The notes below the pieces were generated by a model that did no database searches, was not told where the DNA came from, and saw only the letters and a list, made by a program, of their open reading frames with translations. A DNA stretch of 64,000 nt from Gemmiger sp. An50 (GTDB lineage Bacteria; Bacillota; Clostridia; Oscillospirales; Ruminococcaceae), in assembly GCF_002161595.1 (NCBI RefSeq), contig NZ_NFID01000021.1, positions 1 through 64,000 on the forward strand. The letters are read 5' to 3'. This document shows, piece after piece, positions 32,653 through 41,058 of the stretch (positions within the stretch are counted from its first letter, which is position 1; each line of letters opens with the position of its first letter). The position numbers and the translations under genes are program-made.

Positions 32653-34137
32653 TCAGCCGCAGCAGGGATGATGGCCGTACTCGTCCATGCAGTCCTGGCT
32701 GGGGTCCTTCATGCACAGGTGCACAGCGGCAACCTTGAAGGTCTGGGGCAGAGCCAGAATGTTGGGGTTCTCGCCCACAAACTTCTTCTTGGCGTCGGCC
32801 AGCGCCTCCTCGAAGGTGGCGCGGGTCTTCAGGCCCATGCTGCGGGCGATGCCCGGCTCCTCGGCGCCCACGATGTAGATGGCGCTGGTGTTCATCTCGG
32901 CGATATGGCCGCAGCTCATCATGGAGAAGCCGTGGAAGGGATGGAAGGCGTTGGTGAAGCGGTACTTGCGGATGTATTCCTCGTTGGTGGCGTAGTACTC
33001 GCCCAGACGGTTCATATCCGGCAGCACGTTCATGTGGTCATGCTGGAAGGCCTCCCACTCCTCGCGCAGGTAGGGCCACAGCTCGTCGTGGAAGTAGCCG
33101 TTGCAGATAGAAGAGCAGATGATCACGCAGTGGTCGCTCATAACGCGCTTGAAGCGCAGCACCTGGGCGCTCAGCGCCTGCATCATCATGATGGGGTTGG
33201 TGCCCATGCCGTCGCCGTAGTGGAACTTCTGGGGCATACCGAAGACCAGCACGTCGTATTTCTTTTCGGCCCAGTGCACATAAGTACGCTTGTCGGCCAG
33301 CTTCCAGCTCTCGGGCATCATCTCCTTGGCATAGCCGGAGTAGATGGCGATCTGGCGGCTCTTGGTATCCAGCACGGCGTCGCAGCAGAAGAAGGGATGG
33401 CCCATCTTCTCCTCCATGTGCATGCCGATCTCATTGAACTTGTGGCGCATCAGGCTGCCGCCGTTCACGGGGGTGAAGTCGTCCCGGTGCATGACCTCAG
33501 GCACATGGTGGCTGGCGATGCTGCGCCAGTTGGTGATGCCGGTGGCGCAGTGCTTGTAGCCGCCGGAGTAGCCGCCGTAGGGGTTGCCCTGCACGTGGCC
33601 GATCAGGATGGGCAGGTCGCACTCGAACACGGTCTTGTTCATGCACACCGGGTCGCCCCGCTTGGTGGTGCCCAGGTCGACCATGTTGTCCGGGTCCTCG
33701 GAGTCGTGGCTGGTCATCTGATGGGTGTACCAGAACTCATTGAACAGCTCCTCGCCGAAGATGGCCTTGTAATCCTCGGGCTTGGCACGGGGATGCAGGC
33801 CGTTGGAGATGATGAACTGGATATCCTCCTTCTTCACGCCGGCCGCATACAGCTCCTTCAAAATCAGCTTGATGCTGACCTTGCGGTGGCTGGTGGGCTG
33901 CTCGCCGCCCTTGACCCGGTCAGGCACAATGAAGACGACCTTTGCGCCGGGGAAGGCCAGCTCGCTCAGGGGCTTCATGCCGATGGGATTGCGCAGGCTC
34001 TCCAGATAGGCGGCCTCCAGCTTGTCCTCGGGGATGTAGTCCGGGTCGGGCACGGTGGTGCCGGGGATAAACACGTCGGTGTTGTCGGGCAGCTCGGCGC
34101 TCATCAGGCCGTGGCCGTATTCAAAATCCAGTTTCAT
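32653..34137 (-). CDS. LarA-like nickel-pincer racemase/epimerase family protein
   Basis: A 494-residue homologue of lactate racemase LarA, a family that uses a nickel-pincer nucleotide cofactor to racemise 2-hydroxy acids. Conserved positions are VPDRV (Asp73, Arg74), SHRK, the SNGLHPRAKPED loop with His115 (matching LarA His108), GGYSGGYK with Lys195 (matching the cofactor-binding Lys184), and a His-His pair at 210-211. The segment that normally reads PHxxxGYSGG is GNPYGGYSGG here, so the second catalytic His appears to be Asn185. LarB, LarC and LarE are not in the window. It lies 20 nt behind the TIM-like gene. The substrate is unknown. Confidence 0.85.
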   Translation of the reverse strand: MKLDFEYGHGLMSAELPDNTDVFIPGTTVPDPDYIPEDKLEAAYLESLRNPIGMKPLSELAFPGAKVVFIVPDRVKGGEQPTSHRKVSIKLILKELYAAGVKKEDIQFIISNGLHPRAKPEDYKAIFGEELFNEFWYTHQMTSHDSEDPDNMVDLGTTKRGDPVCMNKTVFECDLPILIGHVQGNPYGGYSGGYKHCATGITNWRSIASHHVPEVMHRDDFTPVNGGSLMRHKFNEIGMHMEEKMGHPFFCCDAVLDTKSRQIAIYSGYAKEMMPESWKLADKRTYVHWAEKKYDVLVFGMPQKFHYGDGMGTNPIMMMQALSAQVLRFKRVMSDHCVIICSSICNGYFHDELWPYLREEWEAFQHDHMNVLPDMNRLGEYYATNEEYIRKYRFTNAFHPFHGFSMMSCGHIAEMNTSAIYIVGAEEPGIARSMGLKTRATFEEALADAKKKFVGENPNILALPQTFKVAAVHLCMKDPSQDCMDEYGHHPCCG

Positions 34138-34157
34138 GGGGTCAGTCCTCCTTTTTC

Positions 34158-34994
34158 TTACTCGCCCAGGTAGGTGCGGATGATCTCGAGATACTCGTCC
34201 GGGTAGAAGCCGATCTCACCGGAGAAGCGGGTCAGAGCGATCAGGCCGCCGTCGATCTCCTCGATGCTGGCCAGCATTTCGGCGTTGTCCTTCTTCAGGC
34301 CGCCGCCGTATACCACGGGAATGCCGCCGGTGCGCTCCTTCACGAAGCGGGCGATCTTTTCGATGTAGGGCTTGTCCGCCGGGGTCTTGCCGGGGCCAAT
34401 GGACCAGATGGGCTCGTAGGCAATGACCACCTGGCTCTTGTCCACGCCGTCCAGGCCGATGTCCAGCTGCTCGCCCAGAACCTCCTGCCAGCGGTCCTGT
34501 TCCTCGCTCTTTTCGCCGATGCAGTACAGCACCTTCATTCCCCGGGCAATGGCCGCCTTGATCTCCTTGTTCAGCAGACGGTTGGTGGCGGCGGTGTCGG
34601 TCACGCCGGCCTCGGCCAGAACACCGTTCTTGTCGTTGCGCTCCTCACAGTGGCCGATGATCACCCCGCCGCAGCCCATGGCCTTGGCGATGGAAGCGGG
34701 ACGGTTGGTGGTAAAGGCGCCGAAGTTGCCGCCCACGGCGGTGTCGTCCCGGTAGATGCTCTGACAGCCGATCTTCACCGGGCTGTTCTCGCAGCGGGCC
34801 GCCGCCGCGCCCAGAATGTGGGCCTCGGGGAAGTACTGCACGAACTCCACCTTCGCCGGGTCATACTTTTTCAGCTGTTCCTGGGTATTCTCCACGATGT
34901 AGCGGCCCCAGTCCCCCACCGGCGCGATGCGGTTCACACCGCCGAACTCGGTGGGCACGTCGAAGCGTTTCAGATTCAAAAAGATGTATTTCAT
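34158..34994 (-). CDS. Triosephosphate isomerase family protein, divergent
   Basis: A 278-residue TIM-barrel isomerase with the catalytic set in place: Asn7/Lys9 (LNLKRF), His115 (IGHCEER) and Glu194 (AYEPIWSIGPGKT). Two phosphate-gripping elements of true TIM are changed. The loop YGGSV reads YGGGL (229-233), losing the Ser, and the VGGASL loop reads LIALTRFSGE (251-260), losing the Gly-Gly pair. It is also about 25 residues longer than usual. The ATG at 34994 sits eight bases after AAAGGAG, so the GTG at 35000 is rejected. It lies between the aldolase and LarA-like genes. It is probably not the housekeeping TIM; related ketose/aldose phosphates or non-phosphate substrates are possible. Confidence 0.88.
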   Translation of the reverse strand: MKYIFLNLKRFDVPTEFGGVNRIAPVGDWGRYIVENTQEQLKKYDPAKVEFVQYFPEAHILGAAAARCENSPVKIGCQSIYRDDTAVGGNFGAFTTNRPASIAKAMGCGGVIIGHCEERNDKNGVLAEAGVTDTAATNRLLNKEIKAAIARGMKVLYCIGEKSEEQDRWQEVLGEQLDIGLDGVDKSQVVIAYEPIWSIGPGKTPADKPYIEKIARFVKERTGGIPVVYGGGLKKDNAEMLASIEEIDGGLIALTRFSGEIGFYPDEYLEIIRTYLGE

Positions 34995-35081
34995 GGGCAC
35001 TTCTCCTTTTGGTCCTGTTTGATAAACCGGCCAGCGCCGGCTGCCCCCAGGGGAGCGGCCGGCGGCCGGAAACGTATTTGA

Positions 35082-36236
35082 TCAGATGCCTTCCTTGCGG
35101 TAGCGCTCGGCCATCTCGTCCAGGGTCACCCGCTCCACTGCGGGGGCCTTGCCCACGCTGCCGAACTCAACGATCAGGGTGCCGACCACTTCCTTCACGC
35201 CCCGCTCGATGCAGTCCACAATGGCGGCCACATCCTCGTCGGGCACGTCGCCGTACATCACGGTGTTCATGATGGGCGGCAAGAAGGCGCGGGGATCGAA
35301 GGCGGTCTTCTTTTCTTCCAGCAGGCGGTAAATTTCGCCGATGCTGGCGCTGTTTTGCAGCTCGGGGCGGTAGTGGAACAGCTCCTTCATGTTGCGGGTC
35401 ACCGCCAGGCGGATGTCGGTATCCACATTGATCTTGGCGATGCCGCAGCGGGCCGCTTCCTTCAGCTGGGCCAGCTCGATGCCGTAGGCGTTCTGGATGT
35501 CGCCGCCCAGCTCGTTGATCTCCTTCACGATGTACTGGGGCACGGTGGAAGAGCCGTGGCTCACCAGGGCACAGAAGATGCCCTCATGCAGCAGGCACTC
35601 CTTGGTGGCGATGGCGATCTCCTTGCGCAGCTTCGCGCCCTTGCCCTTGTTGGCGCCGTGCATGGTGCCGTAGCTGATGGCCAGCGCGTCCACCTTGGTC
35701 TTCTTGATGAACTCCACCGCGTCCAGAGGGTTGGTGTAGGTGGAACCGGCGCTGAACACATGGTCCTCCACACCGGCCAGCACGCCCAGCTCAGCCTCCA
35801 CCGAAACGCCCCGCTCGTGGGCGTATTTTACCACCTCGCGGGTGAGCTCGATGTTCTCTTCAAAGGGCAGGGACGAGCCGTCGATCATCACGCTGGTGTA
35901 GCCGCCGGCAATGGCTGCCTTGCAGGAGTCGAAGTCCCGGCCGTGGTCCAGATGCAGAGCCACGGGGATGGGGCTGTCCTCACCGTATTTCTTCACCGCG
36001 TTGCCGATGTTCTGCGCGCCCACCTTTTTGTCCTCCAGGGTGGCGTTCATGAAATCGGTACGCCCGCCCATAAAGCCGTTGGCCAGGTCCGCGCCCTGCA
36101 GAATGGCGGGGCTGCGGAACATCTCGTGCACCTGGATGGCGGCCTTGGCCTGGGCCACGGCGTTCACGTTGAACGCGCCCTGGGCGTAGTGTTCTTTTTC
36201 AGTGGCTTCCAAAATCGCGCGCAGAGGTACTAACAT
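35082..36236 (-). CDS. Class II fructose-1,6-bisphosphate aldolase-like protein
   Basis: A 384-residue zinc-dependent class II aldolase, the longer anaerobe-type form. Catalytic Asp97 and zinc His98 lie in ALHLDHG, zinc His193 in YGTMHGANKG, and His227 in VSHGSS. The phosphate-binding region KINVDTDIRLA is intact, so this enzyme can still bind a 1-phosphate. Cleavage would give dihydroxyacetone phosphate and an aldehyde. Its own promoter lies at 36.3 kb, preceded by a short palindrome. The TIM-like gene follows after 87 nt and should be co-transcribed. Confidence 0.92.
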   Translation of the reverse strand: MLVPLRAILEATEKEHYAQGAFNVNAVAQAKAAIQVHEMFRSPAILQGADLANGFMGGRTDFMNATLEDKKVGAQNIGNAVKKYGEDSPIPVALHLDHGRDFDSCKAAIAGGYTSVMIDGSSLPFEENIELTREVVKYAHERGVSVEAELGVLAGVEDHVFSAGSTYTNPLDAVEFIKKTKVDALAISYGTMHGANKGKGAKLRKEIAIATKECLLHEGIFCALVSHGSSTVPQYIVKEINELGGDIQNAYGIELAQLKEAARCGIAKINVDTDIRLAVTRNMKELFHYRPELQNSASIGEIYRLLEEKKTAFDPRAFLPPIMNTVMYGDVPDEDVAAIVDCIERGVKEVVGTLIVEFGSVGKAPAVERVTLDEMAERYRKEGI

Positions 36237-36313
36237 AATGATACTCCTTTTCGTATGGATCAGCCGCCGAAGGCGGCGGGTTAAACTGCGGCGTTTGCTT
36301 TTGCTACAGCTTC

Positions 36314-36342
36314 ATCATAAAACAAAACCGCAGGGGTTACAA
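36314..36342 (-). promoter_or_regulatory. Sigma-A promoter of the aldolase-TIM-LarA genes
   Basis: Minus strand TTGTAA (36337-36342), 17 bp, TATGAT (36314-36319). The leader is about 70 nt and has a GCCGCC/GGCGGC hairpin before the ribosome site. Confidence 0.75.
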
Positions 36343-36359
36343 GGGGTTTGGGCAAAATA

Positions 36360-36376
36360 TTTACACGTGTGTACAT
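36360..36376. promoter_or_regulatory. Candidate activator site upstream of the aldolase promoter
   Basis: A perfect ACACGTGT palindrome (36363-36370) in an AT-rich patch lies about 20 bp upstream of the -35, a position typical of activator binding. No known regulator is assigned. Confidence 0.4.
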
Positions 36377-36461
36377 TTTTTGGCAGATGCAGCAGTCCAG
36401 GGCCGTTTTTCTGTGAAAAATAGCCCTGACCTTTGTCTGCCTGCCGCAAAGGTGCGTGTGC

Positions 36462-37730
36462 TCAGTTTTTGGGCTTGCCCAGGGCGCTGAACATGCTGCG
36501 CTTGTACTCCTCCACGCCGTTCTGGTCGAAGGGGTCCACGCCCAGCAGCTTGCCGGAGATGGCGCAGGCCATCATGAAGAAATAATACATCCGGCCGTAG
36601 GTCTCCTCGTCCAGCCGGGGCAGCCGCAGCTGGATGCAGGGCACGCCCCCGGCATCGTGGGCCTGGATGGTGGCCTTTTCGGCCGCCCGGTTGATGTTGG
36701 CGAAGTCCATGCCGTCCAGATAATCGAACCGGTCGCCGAAATCCTTGTCCGGCTGCACGATCAGCTCGGCGCCCGGGTCGTCCACCATCAGGAAGGTCTC
36801 GATCAGGACGCGCTTGCCCTCCTGCATGTACTGGCCCATGCTGTGCAGGTCCTCGGAATTGGTCATGGTGGCCGGGAACAGGCCCTTGTGGTCCTTGCCC
36901 TCGCTCTCGCCGAACAGCTGCTTCCACCAGCTCTGGGCCCAGAACAGCCGGGGCTCAAAGGCGGCCAGCATCTCGATGGCGTAGTCCTTTTGGCCCAGCG
37001 CACTGCGCACTGCGGCGTATTCGGCGGCGATGCCGCCCTGTTCCGCAGCCAGCTCCGCTTCCATGGCCGAGCCGCCCGCCACAAAGGCTTCCACGTCCAG
37101 CCCGGCCACCGCCAATGCCAGCAGCGACACCGGGCTGAAGGCGGAATACCGCCCGCCGATGCGCTCGGGGAAGCTGAGGAACAGATAGCCGTTCTCCTTG
37201 GCGATTTCCTCCAGGCGGCTGCCGTAAGTACCGGTGAGCACCACCCGCCGGGCCATCTCTTCGGGGGTATAGCGCTCGCTCATCCAGCGGCGCAGCACCC
37301 GGAAGTGGCTGCCCGGCTCCAGGGTCTCGAAGTTTTTGGCGATCACGTTGATGTAAACACTCTTGCCTTCCAGCTTTTGCAGGGTGCGGGCCAGCTCCCA
37401 GGCCGAGAGGGTGTTGCCCGCGTAAATGAGCTGGGGACCGGTGGTGTCCAGCGCCTCGAGCATGGCCCGGGCCGCCTGGTTGGAGCCGCCCACGCCCACC
37501 AGCACGAACACGTCGGCATTTTCCCGGATCTCCTTCGCCTTTTCGGCGATCTGTGCCCGCTGCATGGCCGCCTGGTCACAGTGCAGCCAGCCGGTCACGC
37601 CCCAGTCCGGGCTTTCTTTGGCGGTGGCCGCCAGCTCCCGGTAAATATCCTTTGCACGCAGGCGCTCCTGCTCCAACAGCCCGGCGTCTGCATAACGCTG
37701 GGCAAGGTCAGTGTTCAGATAAAGCTTCAT
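36462..37730 (-). CDS. Glucose-6-phosphate isomerase family protein, divergent
   Basis: A 422-residue member of the Bacillus-type PGI family. It is recognised by WWKQLFGESEGKD, SEDLHSMGQY (His296, ring-opening His), IGGRYSAFSP and GVDPFDQNGVEEYK with the C-terminal catalytic Lys. The loop that grips the sugar phosphate is strongly altered: the usual SKSGTTTEP reads AKNFETLEP (131-139), replacing Ser/Ser/Thr by Ala, Asn and Glu. GIGGSYLGA reads GVGGSNQAA (79-87). A weak -10 (TATAAT) lies upstream on the minus strand. It follows the sulfatase gene by 67 nt. A true PGI is possible only if the altered loop still binds phosphate, so I treat it as a paralogue with a different sugar substrate. Confidence 0.88.
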   Translation of the reverse strand: MKLYLNTDLAQRYADAGLLEQERLRAKDIYRELAATAKESPDWGVTGWLHCDQAAMQRAQIAEKAKEIRENADVFVLVGVGGSNQAARAMLEALDTTGPQLIYAGNTLSAWELARTLQKLEGKSVYINVIAKNFETLEPGSHFRVLRRWMSERYTPEEMARRVVLTGTYGSRLEEIAKENGYLFLSFPERIGGRYSAFSPVSLLALAVAGLDVEAFVAGGSAMEAELAAEQGGIAAEYAAVRSALGQKDYAIEMLAAFEPRLFWAQSWWKQLFGESEGKDHKGLFPATMTNSEDLHSMGQYMQEGKRVLIETFLMVDDPGAELIVQPDKDFGDRFDYLDGMDFANINRAAEKATIQAHDAGGVPCIQLRLPRLDEETYGRMYYFFMMACAISGKLLGVDPFDQNGVEEYKRSMFSALGKPKN

Positions 37731-37797
37731 AACCGCTCACTTCTCCTTATATTTCATTATAGGCCGCCGGTTTTCGGCGGGCCAGTATGAAAATCCC

Positions 37798-39414
37798 TCA
37801 TACTTTTTTCTTGCTCATTTCACGGCACTGGCGCACGATCTCAAACATGGGCACCCCATCCCGCAGCCTTTGCCGCATTTCCTCCTGCCGGTCGGGCGGA
37901 CATTCCGGCCGCACCTTCGCCCACATCATCTCGGGGGTGAAGCGCGCGTCGTAATCCCGAGGCACCACGTCGCAGGTGGCCTGATACCAGTCCAGCATGG
38001 CCAGGCGCATGGCAGTGATCTGCTGCCGGTACGCCGGGTCCTCTGCCCGGTTGATACGCTCGCCCGGGTCTTCCAGCAGGTCGTAGAACTCGTCGCCGCC
38101 CGCCTGCCGCCGGATGTATTTGTACCGCTCATCCCGGATCATGGTGGCCTTTGCGTGGGCCTCGCCGTCGGTCTGAGCCTGCTGGCGGGGCCAGTAGGGG
38201 CGTGCCTTGTCCGCCGGGGTCCCGCTGCTCACCGCATGGAACTCGTCGCACTGGGTTTCGCCGGGCAGCCTGCCGCCCTCGCAGAACACATACTGCCTGC
38301 CCGGTGTGCTCCGGTCCGCCAGGATGGGCCGCAGGCTTCGGCCGAACTGGTCCTGCCCCGGCTCCACGCCCGCAAAGTCCATGGCGGTGGCGTAAAAGTC
38401 CACCAGCTCCGCCATGCTGCCGGTCACGCCCGGGTCCACCGAGCAGTCCTTCGGGGGCTTGACGAGCAGCGGCACCCGCACCAGACAGTCCTCAAAGGTG
38501 TTCTGGCTTTTTTCCGGCAGATCGTAGTCGCCGGTGTAGTCCCCGTGATCGCTGAAAAAGAAGATGGCGGTATCGTCGTAGATGCCCGCATCCTTCAGCG
38601 CCTGGCACAGCCGCCGGAACTGCTCATCCACCTTCATGCACATGGCCAGATAGCAGGCCCGCAGCTCGTCCCAGTCCTGCTCTGTGTATTCCTCCATGGC
38701 CATGTTCCGTCGGATCAATTCCTCCATCTTCGGCTTCCCACTGCACTCCTGCGCCCGGATGCGCCGGGGCAGCTGCGTCCGGTCAATGGCGGAAAAATAG
38801 GGCTCCTCCGCCTGATAGGGCGGATGGGGATACATCAGCCCCAGAAACAGGCACAGGGGCCGGTCGTCCGCCGGGTTCAGGATGCGGCGGATGGCTGCGT
38901 CCACGTCCTCGTCGTCGGCGGTGTAATGACGTCCGGTTTCGTCCAGCTGCAGGCGGCCCTCATAGTGGGAGTAGTAGTTTTTGTCTCCCGGGCCGCCTCT
39001 GGGGTTCGGGTTTTCCAGTCCCGGCTCTTTGGGGCGGCAGCCGCCGTAATAGATCTCGGTGGCGTGGCGCTCCATCAGGCCGGGATACTGCCCGGCCACC
39101 AGATCGTTGCGGGCGTTCATCCACATATAGTACCCCGCGTCCTTCAGCTCGCTGAACAGGCTGCTCTCGCCCGGGCGCAGCAGATGCTGCATGGTGCGGT
39201 GCCCCCGCACGTGGGGATACAGCCCGGTGAAGAAGCTGCACCGGCTGGGCACGCACACCGGATTCTGGCAGTAGGCGTTGGAAAAGCTCACCGCTTCCCG
39301 GGCGGCGAAGGCGTCCAGAAAGGGCGTGTGCGCCGCCGGGTTGCCCAGATGGCCCAGGGCATCCGCCCGCATCTGGTCCGGGTTGAAGATGACGATGTTC
39401 GGTCGTTTTGTCAT
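37798..39414 (-). CDS. Type I sulfatase, cytoplasmic
   Basis: A 538-residue arylsulfatase-fold hydrolase that removes sulfate esters. The formylglycine signature is CVPSRCSFFTG with Cys54 as the residue to be oxidised. Metal ligands are suggested by NPDQMR near the start and FFFSDHGDYTGDYD near residue 290. There is no signal peptide, unlike most Bacteroides glycan sulfatases, so it acts inside the cell. Cys-type sulfatases in anaerobes need an anSME maturase, which is not in the window. It follows the GPH symporter across a 144-nt gap with a long palindrome. The likely substrate is a sulfated sugar or glycoside imported by that symporter. Confidence 0.93.
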   Translation of the reverse strand: MTKRPNIVIFNPDQMRADALGHLGNPAAHTPFLDAFAAREAVSFSNAYCQNPVCVPSRCSFFTGLYPHVRGHRTMQHLLRPGESSLFSELKDAGYYMWMNARNDLVAGQYPGLMERHATEIYYGGCRPKEPGLENPNPRGGPGDKNYYSHYEGRLQLDETGRHYTADDEDVDAAIRRILNPADDRPLCLFLGLMYPHPPYQAEEPYFSAIDRTQLPRRIRAQECSGKPKMEELIRRNMAMEEYTEQDWDELRACYLAMCMKVDEQFRRLCQALKDAGIYDDTAIFFFSDHGDYTGDYDLPEKSQNTFEDCLVRVPLLVKPPKDCSVDPGVTGSMAELVDFYATAMDFAGVEPGQDQFGRSLRPILADRSTPGRQYVFCEGGRLPGETQCDEFHAVSSGTPADKARPYWPRQQAQTDGEAHAKATMIRDERYKYIRRQAGGDEFYDLLEDPGERINRAEDPAYRQQITAMRLAMLDWYQATCDVVPRDYDARFTPEMMWAKVRPECPPDRQEEMRQRLRDGVPMFEIVRQCREMSKKKV

Positions 39415-39448
39415 GGCGATTCCCCCGCTTCATGGTTTTCGCAAGAAA

Positions 39449-39488
39449 CAGCAAACAGAGCCTGGCCGCGGCAAGGCTCTGTTTGCTG
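39449..39488. repeat. Near-perfect 40-nt palindrome between symporter and sulfatase genes
   Basis: Two 19-nt arms (39449-39467 and 39470-39488) with one mismatch surround a GC core. On the minus strand it is followed by TTTCTTGCG, a poor U-run. It may act as a partial terminator or an RNA processing site that sets the sulfatase level. Confidence 0.65.
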
Positions 39489-39558
39489 AGTTGATTCACA
39501 GCGTTGGCGAAGACCCATTTGTCTGCCGCGGGGTCCGCGCCGTCTGTATGACCATTTG

Positions 39559-40974
39559 TCAGAAATCGATCTGGGGCTCATCCTGCCGCTCGGCAGCACG
39601 CTTTGCCCGCAGGGCTTCCTGCATTTCGATCTCGTCCTTCCGGCTCATGGGGTAGAACCACATGCCCACCAGGCTGCACACGTAACCAATGATGGGGATC
39701 AGGGTCATCATCAGCAGAAAGGCGGTCTGGGTGCCTTCGCTCTGTACGGCCAGCGCTTCATCGTAGCCCACCGCGGTCATGATGGAACCCATGAAGAAGG
39801 CGCTGAAGGCCTGGCAGCACTTGTTGATGAAGGTGAAGGTGGAGGATACCAGCGCCGAGTTGTTCATGCCGGTCTTCCACTCGGAGTAGTTGGCGGCATC
39901 CAGCACAGCGGCACGGCTGAGCATGTTGTTCAGGTTCTGGGTGAAGGCAATGGTGAGCAGGGTGAACATGACGGCGGTCACGCTCTTGCCCATGAGCATC
40001 ATGGGCAGGGTGAGCAGGATGGCCAGCGCCTCCACCACGATGATGCTCCACTTTTTGCCGGTCTTGGCCACCAGGGGCTGCACGAAGAAGATCATCAGGA
40101 AGGACACGATGGTGCCCACGTAGCCGATGTAGCTGATCAGGTCGGTGCGGCCGCCCAGGTTGTAGGTAAAGAAATACAGGCGGGCGGCGTTGGAGATCTG
40201 CATGGCGAACATGTCGGTGCCGTAGGCGATCAGCACGCAGACCAGCGCCCGGTTCTTGAATACGGCCGCCATGCTCTGGGCAAAGCTCATCTTGGCGCCG
40301 CTGTCTTTTTTCTCGGCCTGGGCCGGATTGTAAACATCCAGCTTGCGCACCGACTGGGCGGACAGAATGAACAGGATGGTCGCTACCACGGCGATGCCGA
40401 TGACCACCACGGTCCAGGCGTGGGGATCGTCCTGGCCGCCGAAGTGGTTCAGCAGGGGCAGCGCGAAGCTGGTGACCGCCAGGCTGGCAATGGTGCCCAG
40501 GGCCTGGAAGATGGACTGGATGCGGGTGCGGCGGGCCACGTCATTGGAAAGCATGATGGGCAGCGCCAGCTGGGGGATCTGCACCACCGTCCAGGCCAGG
40601 CTGTACATGATATAGATCACGTAGGCATAGACCAGATTCATCACCGGGCCGAACTGGGGGCAGGTGAACAGCAGCACGAAAATGATGCCCAGGAAAGGCG
40701 CGCCGAACACGATGAAGGGCCGGTATTTACCCCAGTGTTTGGTATTGGTGCGGTCCACGATCATGCCCATCAGCGGGTCGGTGACTGCGTCCACCAGACG
40801 GGCCACCATCAAAATCAGGCCCGCCTGGAAGGGGCTGATTTTGAGCAGGTTGGTGAAGAAGTACATCACATAGGTGCCAACGAACAGGAAAATCAGGTTG
40901 TTGGCGATGTTTCCGAGGCTGTACAGCCAAATATCTTTTTCTTTGGCTTCGCCCCGTGCAAGTGTTTTTGCCAT
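39559..40974 (-). CDS. GPH family sugar:cation symporter (MelB-like)
   Basis: A 471-residue membrane protein with 12 predicted helices, of the glycoside-pentoside-hexuronide:cation symporter family. The cation-site motif DAVTDPLMGMIVDRT (about 63-77) is present near the second helix. It would import an intact glycoside by Na+ or H+ symport. GGGAGGAAC precedes the ATG. It lies 84 nt behind the GH3 gene and, with it, makes a LacI-controlled uptake-and-hydrolysis pair. Confidence 0.92.
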   Translation of the reverse strand: MAKTLARGEAKEKDIWLYSLGNIANNLIFLFVGTYVMYFFTNLLKISPFQAGLILMVARLVDAVTDPLMGMIVDRTNTKHWGKYRPFIVFGAPFLGIIFVLLFTCPQFGPVMNLVYAYVIYIMYSLAWTVVQIPQLALPIMLSNDVARRTRIQSIFQALGTIASLAVTSFALPLLNHFGGQDDPHAWTVVVIGIAVVATILFILSAQSVRKLDVYNPAQAEKKDSGAKMSFAQSMAAVFKNRALVCVLIAYGTDMFAMQISNAARLYFFTYNLGGRTDLISYIGYVGTIVSFLMIFFVQPLVAKTGKKWSIIVVEALAILLTLPMMLMGKSVTAVMFTLLTIAFTQNLNNMLSRAAVLDAANYSEWKTGMNNSALVSSTFTFINKCCQAFSAFFMGSIMTAVGYDEALAVQSEGTQTAFLLMMTLIPIIGYVCSLVGMWFYPMSRKDEIEMQEALRAKRAAERQDEPQIDF

Positions 40975-41058
40975 GGTAGTTCCTCCCTTTTTTCTTTGCG
41001 CTTCGTTGTTGATCTATCTGGATTCCGGCCGTCCCGCGAGACGGCCGGGAACGCCTGT

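Noticed and set aside
31774-37730. Assignment as a sulfoquinovose (sulfoglycolysis) operon
   Set aside because: No sulfoquinovosidase, sulfofructose kinase, sulfolactaldehyde reductase or transaldolase is visible, and the PGI-like loop gains a Glu that would oppose a sulfonate. The evidence is too weak for a pathway call.
34158-37730. Calling the PGI- and TIM-like genes the housekeeping pgi and tpiA
   Set aside because: Both have changed phosphate-binding residues. They could still be functional, but the standard symbols would be misleading.
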